A stretch of DNA of 64,000 nt from Liopterus haemorrhoidalis (lineage: Eukaryota > Arthropoda > Insecta > Coleoptera > Dytiscidae). The DNA lies in the NCBI GenBank assembly GCA_963971575.1, contig OZ020617.1, positions 40,396,606-40,460,605 on the forward strand. Direction: 5' to 3'. A program made the translations under genes and the position numbers. This document shows positions 9,701 to 19,275 of this stretch, in pieces (position 1 is the first letter of the stretch; the number at the start of each line of letters is the position of its first letter). The notes below the pieces were generated by a model that was given only the letters and a program-made list of their open reading frames with translations, was not told the origin of the DNA and ran no database searches.

Positions 9701-11851
9701 AAAGAGAGAAAACTAATAAAATTATTAACTGTAATCTGTTATTAAATTTGTTTAATTTCTTGTACACATACCAAGCTGGTTTAGTGAAAATACTCCTAAA
9801 TGTTACTAATTTGTCCAGACAATAAAAGACAACAAAGAATAAATTCATTTTTTGTAATTTCTTAATTCTATTTTAAGACTACTCAAAAATCATTTTTTGG
9901 GTTTCTTACCGCCACTAATGCGTCTGAAAAAGGCTAGACTTAGAAAATTGAAATTTGGAATGCATATACAATTATGTAACCCGCATATAGACAGAGCCGT
10001 AGCAATGTTTTTGGCGCCCGTGGCAAATTAACTAATTTAACCTAAAATAGCGCCTTTGTTATCTTTTTCATTTTATTTAAGGAGGGCATCATTTTTATTT
10101 TAATATACAGGTCAAAATACTAGTGATGACCTAAAAACAAAAACGTTGTCACTTCTAAAATACAAGTAATGATAAAAACGCGCAATGACGCCCCTCAAGC
10201 CTGTCGCGCCCCTGGCACTTGCTCTAATGCTAGGCCATTGCTACGGCTCTGCATATAGGCAAACTATTGAGACAAAAAAAAAACATCTCACGAAGAATAT
10301 AAAGAAATTTGTATTTAATGAAAATATATTATATTTACAATTTTGTGTAGGTATATTTACAATGTAGTGTAAAAACTATTTCCTAGTTCAGTGTTTCCCA
10401 ATCTTTTTAATCTCGTGGCTCATTTTTCAAAGTAGAAACATTTCGCGGCACACCTACATACTACACACTACATAGTCATAGAAGAAGAAATTTATAACGC
10501 TAGTTTTTTACCAACCGCCAACATATATAAGGGAGGTATTGTGATCATACCGATTTTGACATTTCGAGATTTCGATGGATCTCCACGAACTGACTATTGC
10601 CTATTTTTAGCATGATATGGTCGGTTTGTCTGTCTGCCTGTCTGTCGGTCCGTGTACACGTGCAGAACCAATTCGGCTAAAGGGATTTTTATGAAACTTC
10701 ATATTTAAGCTTTTGACATCAATGGCACGAGTTGATCAACTTTTGGTAAAAATCGATCAAAAAAATGGGAGTTTACTCGTGTCGGTTTTAAGATTTTTGC
10801 GAATATTTCACAACAGAGTAATATTTTGAAAAAATTTATTTGACAAAAGTTGTTATAAAAGCAATAACTAACAACTATTATATGAGACATTTTTTGATAA
10901 AGCAGTATAAATTAAAAAAGTACTTTGTGATGGCGGTCGGTTCTGTGGTGGCCACAGCTGATTTTTTTCTTTAAGATTTCGCGGCACACTAATGTTTCGC
11001 GGCACACTAATGTTTCGCGGCACACCCTTTGGGAAACACTGTCCTAGTTGGTCTAAAAATCTGAATAAAATTTCAACTATGTACAGGGATAGGAACCAGA
11101 ATAGTTCAATGAGAATTTTTGTTCAGATTAGTTTTTCGAAAAATAAGAAAAAAGGATAAGCGATTTTTTTTAAATTTTCTCTGGTATCAAACACACATCT
11201 GTAAAAAAAAAAAATAGTTTTGACACAAAAATGTGTCCGACACTTTTGTCCCATACCATATTTCTCAGAGGGGTTGGCCTAAAAATCTCATTGATGTACA
11301 TTGATGAGAACCGATGTAGTTCAAAAGGGTATTTTCGATCATAGCTGTTTTTCAAAAACAACGATTTTTTTATTTTTCTATATTTTTAAATTTATTGTGT
11401 ATATAAATTAATAGACGGATTAAAAACTGGTCGTCCGCCCTAGCTCTTACTCCTCTAATTTAAATTTAACTTAACATTTTATAGGTTAAAGAATATAAAA
11501 GTGAACAAAACCCAATTCATAAATTTAAGTAAACTAAACCTTAGACAATGGAAAGAGATAGAAAGTGAATTTACAAAATTTGCAGAAAACAATGGATTTA
11601 CAGTTGATGTTAAAAACAAGAATAAAAAGAAGAAAGTAAATCAACTTACAGATATGATAGAAGAATTGTCAAAAGGTATATCAAATTTTTTATTAAAAAA
11701 ATATGTATTTATATTTTGTTTTTTAGAACACGTTGTAGTAACAAAGAAGCAAGATGTTGAAGAAATTGATACAGTACAGAGTTATGAAGATTGGCGAGAA
11801 AGAATACTTGATGAAGCATATAAAGCTTTGAACAAAACCAGAAAAGTCTGA
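6743..11851 (+). CDS. ORC6: origin recognition complex subunit 6, five exons
   Basis: The exons are 6743-6807, 6863-6986, 7041-7282, 11485-11675 and 11727-11851 (747 bp, 248 residues plus TGA). All introns begin GT and end AG. Orc6 is the smallest ORC subunit; its two cyclin-like (TFIIB-like) folds help load MCM on origins, and its C-terminus binds Orc3. Seen here: N-terminal KKLYKNMGFEEP, AAICLDLAANQLGLAFDK (first fold), ELCVQLGI and HPQYVCAAVNTACQL (second fold), a lysine-rich linker, and C-terminal YEDWRERIL, the conserved Orc3-contacting motif. The length is close to that of insect Orc6 (about 257). The start is the first ATG in frame and places MG.xEP at the usual distance. No frame damage is seen. 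Intron 3 is 4202 bp and full of transposons; the others are 51-55 bp. Confidence 0.95.
7283..7552. other. 5' part of ORC6 intron 3
   Basis: About 270 bp of intron sequence before the first inserted transposon. It has a T-run and a short TA repeat near 7330-7355. No feature is supported. Confidence 0.5.
8207..9144. mobile_element. non-autonomous hAT in the intronic mariner, TSD CGCTAGAC
   Basis: Ends CAAGGGTGTCAAACT and AGTTTGACACCCTTG, with CGCTAGAC at 8199-8206 and 9145-9152. The 938-bp element carries a nested Tc1/mariner-type MITE (8698-9090). No transposase is recognisable. Confidence 0.92.
8698..9090. mobile_element. Tc1/mariner-type MITE (AGGCTATTCC family), decayed copy
   Basis: The left end reads TAGGTTTTTCCAAACGTTGA and the right end has TAGTTCCGCCTTAACTTTTG (about 9058-9077), matching the ends of better copies at 23566-23867 and 33740-34117. 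The right boundary is worn, so the end coordinate is approximate. Confidence 0.7.
9214..9318 (-). mobile_element. short tRNA-derived SINE, TSD GGCAATTA
   Basis: The reverse strand has a pol III A box (TAGCGTAGTGGT, + 9299-9310) and B box (GGTTCGAATCC, + 9257-9267) in tRNA spacing, then a short non-tRNA tail. GGCAATTA flanks it at 9206-9213 and 9319-9326. The acceptor arms do not pair as in a true tRNA and there is a tail, so a SINE is preferred to a tRNA gene. At 105 bp it is short for a SINE. Confidence 0.75.
9992..10251. mobile_element. short hAT with GTGAGGACC-type repeat, TSD CATATAG(A/G)
   Basis: Ends CAGAGCCGTAGCAATG and CATTGCTACGGCTCTG form a perfect inverted repeat. The flanks are CATATAGA (9984-9991) and CATATAGG (10252-10259), 7 of 8 alike. 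Inside are phrases related to the TCACTTCTAAAATACAAGTGATGACC arrays of other hATs here. It is non-coding. Confidence 0.88.
10389..11041. mobile_element. hAT carrying the R-core in reverse, TSD TCCTAGTT
   Basis: Ends CAGTGTTTCCCAA and TTTGGGAAACACTG, with TCCTAGTT at 10381-10388 and 11042-11049. The interior 10505-10970 is the R-core in reverse orientation. Near the right end an 18-bp unit, CGCGGCACACTAATGTTT, is repeated two and a half times (about 10979-11027). It is non-coding. Confidence 0.92.
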
Positions 11852-11888
11852 ATTTAATTTCTTTTTCTTCAATGTTTTCTACTTTTTT

Positions 11889-11894
11889 AAATAA
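11889..11894 (+). terminator. ORC6 polyadenylation signal AATAAA
   Basis: A canonical AATAAA lies 37 bp after the ORC6 stop codon and is followed by a T-rich stretch, fitting a short 3' untranslated region. Confidence 0.7.
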
Positions 11895-11972
11895 AATATT
11901 TTATAAATTTGTTGCTTTTTTTTGTTTTTTCCCCCAAGATATTCGACTTTTAGTTACACAATTCATATATAT

Positions 11973-12648
11973 TGTCACAATTATGATATAATTGTATGCT
12001 AATGTCCCAATTCCTTGAGCGGCCTTTAGGCCGTGTTGGTCGCGGTTGCTGACTTGCGGTTTTGGGAATTAAAGAATGTGTACAGTGTTACGTGTTTGTC
12101 AACATAAGTTTTGATCTACTTTCTAATGTGTTGATAAACATTATTCAATTATGCCGACTATGGTCTTTAATTGCTGCCAACAATTACACAAATGAATAAT
12201 GTTTCCAAAACAATTGAGGTAGGACTTGACGTCATAGTGTCCTGGTTAACAGTTATAAAATGGTCTTAGGGAATAGAGTCGTGAGTCAGTGATTAATTGA
12301 GTCAGTCATTGAAGTAGTCAGTGATTCATTGAGTCAGTCATTGAAGTAGTTAGTTATTCATTCGATCATTTTTGTGAGCACGCTACCCGAGGACCAGCCC
12401 AGCTGTTCAAGTCACCAACCCGAGATGTGAGTGCCGTCTACAGGGCTTCTCCACGTGTCCGCCTCGTGCGAATACATGGGGTGGTTCGACCGATCCTGGA
12501 GAAGCCGGGGCAAGAACGGGACTTACATCAGCTACTAACAGTCAACACCAGCAGCCATTCTGACAATTAATTGTATTGTGTTGTAAAATTATTATAATAT
12601 TATAAATTTTGTAGTAAAGATGTCCGTTCTTGAATCCAGCCCGTGACA
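11973..12648 (+). mobile_element. solo LTR of an LTR retrotransposon, TSD ATAT
   Basis: The 676-bp unit opens TGTCACAATTATG and closes CAGCCCGTGACA, a TG...CA pair with a matching TGTCAC/GTGACA inverted repeat. The flank ATAT is repeated at 11969-11972 and 12649-12652. Inside, TTATAAAATGG (about 12255) fits a promoter TATA box, followed by short tandem repeats of a GTCAGTGATTCATTGA type (about 12285-12350). There is no internal coding region, so it is a solo LTR left by recombination. The 4-bp duplication suits Ty3/gypsy-like or Pao-like elements; the family is unresolved. Confidence 0.75.
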
Positions 12649-12680
12649 ATATTGTTCGTTTAACGAAAAAAAAAAAAAAA

Positions 12681-13075
12681 CAATAAAATCTCATCATGAC
12701 AATGCATCAGCTTACTCGTCCGCAATTGCAACTGCCAAATTGGTCGAATCACACTAGGAACTGCCTCACCCACTCTATTCTCCAGATTTGCCCACCTACG
12801 ATTTCTTTCTCCTTCCAAACATGACGAAATAACTCACTGGAAAAATATTTGTTTCAAACGAAATCATTACTAAAGCACTCGCCCATTTTGCAGAGTTCGA
12901 GAAATTGTACTTTTTGGAAATCATCAAAAGTTAAAATATCGTTGTGCAAAATGCCTCGATTTATAAGGAGTCTATGTTGAAAAATAAGTCACTGAATTAT
13001 CAAACAGCCCTCGTGCATGTTTGAATTTAGTATCAAATTTATAAATTGTTTTTAAATCACCCATATAATTACTAT
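12681..13075 (+). pseudogene. mariner transposase C-terminal fragment
   Basis: Translation gives a decayed HHDNASAYSSAIATAKL, then LPHPLYSPDLPTYDFFLLPN, the D34D region with its second spaced Asp, then a C-terminal tail to about 12960. Frames are broken and the 5' half is missing. It follows directly on the solo LTR, which may have inserted into or beside it. Confidence 0.82.
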
Positions 13076-13254
13076 TATACTAGGGATGCTACATATTAAG
13101 TATATTAAAGATCTTGGATTTTTCCCCTTTCCATTTCCCCCAAAATTTGTCATTATATTTTACAGTATGTATCCTATTTAAAAAATAGTTTGAAAACCAA
13201 ATTTAAATCGATTCCATCAAGTCCGTAATATTGGAGTTTATTAAGCAATATATA

Positions 13255-13500
13255 TATATAAGGTATGTCGGAGTTTCTCAACGAATAATTTTTATAATAA
13301 AACAATTTCTCATGATATTCGTCAATATATTAAAATCACAGTCACAAATTTACATTGGAGACGTTTCGTGTGCAAAGTCACACATCTTCAGTCTAGTATG
13401 AAAAAATATCATCAACGTAAAGAACTGGCGGAGCACGTCACTCTCCTATCATCGTCAAGCCGTCTATGACATGTTTTAATTTGAATTATGGGTACTATTC
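13255..13500 (-). mobile_element. Penelope-like element remnant
   Basis: The reverse strand reads CTGAAGATG...CGAAACGTC followed by a run ending in a TATATATA microsatellite (about 13245-13262). This resembles the pLTR of Penelope-like retroelements, which carry a hammerhead motif and tend to end in microsatellites. No reverse transcriptase or GIY-YIG sequence is present, so the call rests on the short motif alone. Confidence 0.45.
13357..13396 (-). ncRNA. hammerhead ribozyme-like motif
   Basis: On the reverse strand: CTGAAGA, one T, a stem GTGTG/CACAC with a six-base loop, then GAAAC and GTC. The order CUGANGA - stem II - GAAA - (short stem III) - GUC is that of the minimal type I hammerheads found in Penelope-like elements. 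The extra T before stem II departs from the consensus, so self-cleavage is doubtful. Structure is inferred by eye only. Confidence 0.45.
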
Positions 13501-14172
13501 ACCAATACTAAGTTCATGCAAAAATTAAATAACTACACACACACAGATTAAGATCTGTGTATATGAATTAAGATTCATATTGCACTTACCGGTTAAGATT
13601 ACCTTTTAGAATCGTTTCAATATTTGATATATTTTACACAGCCGTCAGATGAACGCTAAACAGGTTACGGGTACTCAACTACAATTTAATGTGCAAAGTT
13701 AGTTAGTTAGTTTTAGGGGGCATTAATTATTCTGTAGGTTCAAGCAACTTATTGATTTGTCGCGTTCGCTTATAAAAATGACAATTTAATTTAATTTTGT
13801 AAATGTATAAGTGTCTTTTCTAATTTTTTTTTCTGTTAAATAATGATACATAATAGGGGATACACATAAAATTTATATTTCTTTAAAACTACATTCTTTT
13901 GATATGTTAATATTAGTTATGTCATCTAACAAAACAAAAATCACATTTTAATTAATATTATAGCCAAATTTTTTAATTAAAATATTGTAAATATGAAATA
14001 AGCCGACCACGGCGCGAAGGTTGCCGAGTAAAAACGACTGAGTATGGCGTCAAACGATAAGGGTTTCACGTCACAGATACAGCTACAACATAATCTTTAC
14101 ACGTGTGTATATTGTATTGTTCGAGAGTTTTGTATTTGTTTTTAAACAATTTTTTACGCATTTATTATTAAA

Positions 14173-14265
14173 ATGGCAGATAAAGATTTTGTTAGGGCTC
14201 AGAGTGATAATTTACCCAACATTGATGCATTTATGCTCACAAACATAAAATTTACTTTTTTCTGA
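14173..14265 (+). pseudogene. start of the second (YqaJ-type) ISL2EU protein, truncated
   Basis: The frame reads MADKDFVRAQSDNLPNIDAF and about two more residues before the deletion junction. The pattern of acidic start, FVRAxSxNLPxVDAFM, is familiar from insect transposon proteins that go on to SWIM zinc finger and YqaJ nuclease domains. Only about 22 residues remain. The assignment is from memory of that family and needs a search. Confidence 0.45.
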
Positions 14266-14445
14266 AATATAGGTTTTATTTCGCCCCATAGCTTCCAGCC
14301 ACAAATTTCGCCTTTTCTGTTGTTTTTCGCCATCAGGTAATGATATAAATTGTTTTTTTGGATTTCTAGTTGAACTAATTGTGCACATCGGTACTGAACA
14401 ATATTTTCGATTATGTTTCGAAGTACTGGGACCTGGATCTTCCAT
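14212..14445 (-). pseudogene. THAP-domain transposase N-terminus, truncated at a deletion
   Basis: After a short lead (MEDPGPSTSKHNRK) the frame has YCSVPMC, an F..LPD stretch, RRNLWLEAMGR and KSKFYVCE. These match the THAP zinc finger: C-x4-C, a proline, a conserved W and the third Cys. The junction at about 14236 falls just before the expected final His; the H in VCEH comes from joined sequence. The finger is thus interrupted at its last ligand. THAP domains bind transposon ends. Confidence 0.75.
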
Positions 14446-14787
14446 ATTTTATATATTTTAATATAAAATTTAATTCGGTAAACATGTATAAATTGTTTTT
14501 ATAGAATTAAACTTTATTTTAATTAAAATCACTCTAACTTTAAATAACCTATAAAAGTTATACAAACAAATAAGTTCAGAACAGACTATGTACGCTGGGT
14601 AGACTAGTAGTGTCATGCGTCAGTTAGAAGGGGTATGACGTCACACGTCGTTTTCGCGCGCTACATACATTTATGATTTTTTTAAGCCTTCAAATTAAAA
14701 AAAAAAAATTAAAAACTGTTTTTTATGTTTATATGCAATAAGAGGAATATAATAAAAAAAAATAAAAAAATCATGCCTATCCCCTAT

Positions 14788-15945
14788 TGACACATTCGAC
14801 ACTTTCACAACATTTGGCAACACCGCTCCCATTTGCCATAAGAGCAATACTGCATTCTCACCTTTGAACGGACTATAGAAAAAATTTAATTAAATGCTCA
14901 TATTAATAATTTAATTTTATAGTATTTTTTTTTTTTTATTGCACATATATTTTATGAAATGTTTATACTAAATGTACATTTTATTTTATTTAATGTGCTT
15001 TTAAATTGTAGTGAAATCCTAAATATCTAACGAATACCCCTGTTCATTAGTTTTCTGAACAATACACAGAAGTATTACGGGTTGCCGGTCAATAGGCGTT
15101 ATAATTACATTATTGATAATGAGCATGAGTATGTAACATGTATTTAACTAGTTAATGTTGGGCATATCAGAATATAAAAACTTAGATAACATTATTTTTA
15201 ATCACTTTACATACTTAAACTATTATGTGGTTTCATACATTAAACATTTAAAGTACACTTTTAATAGTTATTTTGTGATTGACAATTCTGGTTCATTGTT
15301 TTTAAAAATTGTAAGTCCTTATTAACAAGAATTTAACCATTTATAAAAATCATTATAATTTATTTATTTAATTTGAATTGTGAAAAACAATGATATATAT
15401 TGTTTACTAATTTTACTACAGAACTGCGTATGAATGAGTTATACGTTGTAGTAGATTTATTAAAATTAATGTGTTTATATCTGACAATTTATTCTCCAAT
15501 AATAATTATTATTATTTATATTTTGAGTGACATTTATTTTTGTTTATTTCTTAGTAGTTTGCAGATAACGTTTACGTCAATGGGTATTTTGCTAATGTAA
15601 AAAAATAGCAATACTGGATTAAATTTTGCAATTATTGCGTTAAATTTTTCTTTAGTTGTTTTAATACGCCAAAATACAATGTATTGCCAGTTCTGACTTT
15701 ACAGTTGGAAATTTTCTGTACACAGTTCATTTTTGAATGGAAATTTTGATTGTCTCTATAGATGTAAAAGTTGCTAAAAGAAAAAAAAAATAGCGGTTTA
15801 GCGTCATGAAACTTTATTAATAAATAATAAATTGTTAACCAATAAACTCAACGGGTGGTCGGTGATTAGGATAATTATAACAAAGAAATGGGCTTTTTTG
15901 AGTAAAAATTAAAAATTGGAAATAAAATAAATAAAATATTTCAAA
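14788..15945. other. unassigned AT-rich sequence
   Basis: Low-complexity T and A runs and short ATT repeats, with no convincing exon, transposon end or RNA gene. The small frame at 15400-15600 is isoleucine-rich low complexity. Confidence 0.5.
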
Positions 15946-15959
15946 ATTAAGTTATCCAG

Positions 15960-16245
15960 GGTAGTTTTAAATTTATCTTTACTTCAACCAGACCCTGTAA
16001 TTTTTCAAATATTAAGGTTGGACTATAACATGCGCGCAGCTTGAATTTTTTCTTGTGGGGTGCTGACCAAAAACCAAAAAGAACTTTACCTTCAAAATTC
16101 AAGTGACGAGCAAAACAAAAAGATTTTAGCTTCCAAAATGCAAGTGATGACAAAAAAAGGCCCTCGCTTCCAGCAGCGGTGAAAGGCAGGGGCGACAGGG
16201 GCACAGGCCCAGATCGCAAAGCTGTTAGGGGCGTCAAAACGAGAG
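15960..16245. repeat. decayed hAT-related fragment with GTGA.GAC arrays
   Basis: Phrases such as TTCAAGTGACGAGCAAAACAAAAAG and CAAGTGATGACAAAAAAAGGCC belong to the palindromic arrays seen in other short hATs here. No ends or target duplication could be found. Confidence 0.55.
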
Positions 16246-16249
16246 CTCA

Positions 16250-16980
16250 AATGAATTCATCCTCAGTAGCTTACCCAGAAATTTATGAAGGGGTGTTGTA
16301 AAAGAAGATTGCACGTATTTTTGTTTGGAACAAAGATGTAAATTCTTATCTCTTTATCAATAATATATGTACTTCTAGCTGTCCCACCCGGTTTCGCTCG
16401 AGGTCAGTTCGTTATTATTGACCTACATTTTTTTTTTTTGAACTTACAACATACTTACTCGTAATTAGCTAATTGGGTAATTAGGTAACAGGAGACAAGA
16501 CAATACTATAAACATGTGAAAGACCAGGATTAAACTGAACAGTATTACTTATCAGAGTGCCTCTTTAAAAACAATGTTTTTAGTTGTAGTATTAGGCGCA
16601 AGCAGGTAAAAGTTATTGCTAGAATTGACGCGCTCACGCTACATAGAATTGCCCTGTCGAAATCAGAGACTCCGCAAATCAACTCCAGTTATCTTCAGGG
16701 GATTACCCTGCGACTTATCGCGCGCACCTATTTTATTATAACTATTGTAATGATTTAATAAAACACAGCCTCAAACCTGACCAAATGACATAGATATACA
16801 TAGAAATAAAAAAAGAAAAAAAAATTGCATGAATATCGGATCAGAAGTTCTCGAAATTTTTAAAATAATATTTCTTTATATCTGTTGATATTGTTGTCCT
16901 TTAACAATTTAGTTGGGTGCACGTGACTCCAATCCCCTTATTCGGTACGCCACTGCACATTTTAATAAAAGGGCGCAATT
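16250..16980. other. unassigned sequence
   Basis: No frame, transposon end or RNA gene recognised. It contains a TCCCACCCGG.TTTCGCTCGA phrase (about 16381) reminiscent of dispersed repeat ends, but this is not enough to classify. Confidence 0.4.
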
Positions 16981-16984
16981 TGGA

Positions 16985-17042
16985 TGGTTTTAGTTAGTTA
17001 GTTAGTTCGTTAAAATTTTTGGTGCACAGCAACAAAGGCTAT
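16985..17042 (-). repeat. 3' end of an I-like LINE, truncated copy
   Basis: The reverse strand reads TTGCTGTGCACCAAAAATTTTAAC followed by AACTAACTAA repeats. This matches the 3' end of the I-like LINE at 45598-45645. Only the last 58 bp or so are present, as expected for a 5'-truncated LINE insertion. Confidence 0.7.
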
Positions 17043-17045
17043 TTG

Positions 17046-17247
17046 CGCCTTTTGGCTGGTTTTGACCCGGGCGCCAAAGGAGCTAGCGCCGGCTACGCTC
17101 GCTTTGAAGTGATGACTAAAAGAAAAGCTCATGAGTTCTAAAACTCAAGTGAAGAAGTGACAACTCAAATGTGTTCCTAAGGAACACATGTTTCTTGAGT
17201 GCTTGGGAGGCGCTCAAGCCCCTGAGCCCCCCTAGGTACGCGCCTGG
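17046..17247. repeat. possible short hAT with GTGA.GAC array
   Basis: The right end TAGGTACGCGCCTG resembles a hAT terminus and the interior has AAGTGATGAC and CTCAAGTGAAGAAGTGAC. GGCTATTT and GGCTATAC flank it (6 of 8 alike), but the left end is not a CAG end. Tentative. Confidence 0.4.
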
Positions 17248-17399
17248 GCTATACATTTAAATTATCTGCTATAAGATACTGCCCTTTAGGAGTTACTATT
17301 ACTGAGGTAAACGTTATTTTCTGTTTTGGAAACACATTTTATGCACTATTTGTAATCGTTTTTAAATCAATTTCTGATTCTTTCTATCTCTTTGAAAAC

Positions 17400-17545
17400 G
17401 GGCGCTGTGGCTGGGATACAGGAGCACCGCGAAATCATTCCAATATTCCGTCAACTGCGTTAGTTAGACCAATGTTTTGACTTCGGGCCCCGCGGAAAGA
17501 TTCTGATACATTAAGGGAGCCGGTAACCGAAAAAGCTTGGGAACC
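17400..17545. repeat. hAT right-end fragment
   Basis: The stretch finishes AAGCTTGGGAACCACTG, the complement of a CAGTGGTTCCCAAG-type hAT end, with GGGCCCCGCGG upstream as in such elements. No left partner was found. Confidence 0.55.
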
Positions 17546-17559
17546 ACTGCTATAGGGTG

Positions 17560-17712
17560 TAATAATGCGCATCAAGCCTAACCTAACCACGGGGGATTAA
17601 TCCAAAAATATGAAAAATTAAATAAAATTTAAGTAAATTGTGTAATGCACATTAATGTGAACCGGAATAATACAGAAATATTTGATCTGATAATTATATC
17701 AAAAATTATCGA
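17560..17712 (+). repeat. R-disp fragment
   Basis: AATGCACATTAATGTGAACCGGAATAATACAG followed by TTTGATCTGAT matches phrases of the dispersed repeat at 31810 and 54020. Confidence 0.6.
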
Positions 17713-19265
17713 ATGTTTTGCTATACCTTTTGCACACGTGCTTATAATATTTATTTAACTGGAGAAATGGATAGCTGTAACTCGGACTTGATGCGCGCGC
17801 ATCTTTTAATTAAGTTCACTTATAAGTCTCTAGATAAAAGCACATGGAGTATTCTTTCAAAACTTATCGAAATTTATATTAATATGTACCGACAATTTGA
17901 AATATATTATAATTCACACTTAATATAATTTCTTTTTAACTTTAATTGATATGTTCAGTTTGAGTGAAGATGAGTAAAGTGGATGGAGAACAAGACCTAC
18001 TTTATTTTTCGGCAATAACTGACGAACCGTAAGGGAAGGGTGAGCTGGCGCGTTGTTCTGTTAATTTCTTCTGCAACCTCTCTAACAGTCAGTCGTCAAT
18101 TTGTACAGATTAATTCTGGGATTTAATTATTCTTGGATTTAGAAATTGAAGACCTACCCGATCTCTAATTGTTTTTTTTTACCATATTTGAAACGCTCCA
18201 GTCATTTAAAGCACGCAGTTCTACTCAAAGCAATTGCTCCAAAAGCTGTTTCCAAAAGTTCAACTGTTTCTATTGCCCTCACTCCAAATTAATGTTGGTG
18301 TACTATTAAAATATGAGCAGTTCCTAAGTGTGGCGTTCTCGAAAAGGTTGAGAAACACTTTAAAGTCATGCATTGTTTCTTAAAAACGCGTCCCAATCTT
18401 ATTAGGTAGTACTCAGGATCCCATGGTCAAATTAAAATTTTGCATGCCCTTCGGCTAGTCCGGTTCTGTAAAAGAAAACGAAGGGCAGAAAAAACTATTG
18501 ATCACATTGCCCATTTACTACAAAAATAAAATTTAATTTAAATTTAATTTAATACATTACAAAATAAGTTCAATTAGCACAAATATGAAATATGTAGATG
18601 TAATATGACCCGTTGGATTCAAAAGAGCAGTGATATACTGATAACAATATTGGTAGAAAGTATTGAATATTGGGTAATTAAAATATATGCATTGAAATAA
18701 TGGTAGGTTATCAAAACTAACTTCTACACCAAGATACTACAAATCTACAGAGTGTAACATTGACAACAGTATCTTTCTGACTAGTTTTTGCTTTACATTT
18801 CATTTGGGTTCATCAACTTCAAAAGAAGAAAGAAAGAACAGGTTGCAGAAATTTTAAAAAGTAAGTCTTATTTCATTACTTCCATTTTATAAAGTAACAT
18901 TAACTAAAATGTAAATAACTAATTTAGTTACCTACCGGCCGAATTTTTTATAATGTTTTAAAAAACAAAATGTAACTATTAATACAACTATAAATATGCT
19001 AATTCTTATCTTGTCTTATCAAGTATGACGTCAAAATTAAATTATAAGCTAATAATAATTTCGGTTCAATATATTTGTACAAGTTGTTACAAATGTTATC
19101 GAATTGTCTTATCATTATTATTTTTTTTTTTGTCGAATTAATACATTTTTTAAATATTTGATCAAGATTTGAAGTGCGCGCCATAACCTAGGTGCATACT
19201 AATGTTCTGTGCAGTGGCGCCAACTACCGCCCGGGCTTACCGTACGACTCATGGTCCCCGACGTT
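17713..19265. other. unassigned sequence with one hAT-like end
   Basis: AAGGTTGAGAAACACTT at about 18341-18357 resembles a CAGTGTTTCTCAACC hAT end, without a partner. Otherwise no coding frame, exon or repeat end is supported. Confidence 0.45.
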
Positions 19266-19275
19266 GAGTTAACTA

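Larger units (their letters stand above)
9940..11360. repeat. dispersed repeat (R-disp) filling the end of ORC6 intron 3
   Basis: The sequence shares phrases such as TTGAAATTTGG.ATGC.TAT, AACC.GAATAGTTCAA and TGTTCAGATTAGTTTTTCGA with copies near 17560, 31810, 42480, 54020, 62190 and 63080. The block at 11085-11160 recurs in diverged form at about 11300-11375, so the repeat has an internal tandem unit of about 217 bp here. Two hATs (9992-10251, 10389-11041) are inserted in it. It codes for nothing recognised and its class is unknown. Confidence 0.65.
13855..14785. mobile_element. ISL2EU-like deletion derivative (THAP plus YqaJ-type gene starts)
   Basis: Ends AGGGGATA and TATCCCCT are inverted repeats flanked by AT at 13853-13854 and 14786-14787. 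ISL2EU elements are known for an AT target duplication and for coding both a THAP transposase and a second protein with a YqaJ nuclease domain. Here the start of a THAP protein runs leftward from 14445, and the start of a second protein, MADKDFVRAQSDNLP, runs rightward from 14173. Both stop making sense at about 14236, the apparent deletion junction. The alternative reading is a P-like element with near-match 8-bp flanks TGATACAT/TGACACAT. Confidence 0.65.

Noticed and set aside
11973..12648. A complete LTR retrotransposon
   Set aside because: Only one TG...CA unit with flanking ATAT is present; there is no second LTR, primer-binding site or gag/pol sequence nearby.
13844..14795. P-element identity for the THAP element, from near-match 8-bp flanks
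   Set aside because: The flanks match only 7 of 8 and need an uneven terminus. AT flanks with AGGGGATA ends are exact, and the second protein start fits ISL2EU better. Kept as the alternative.
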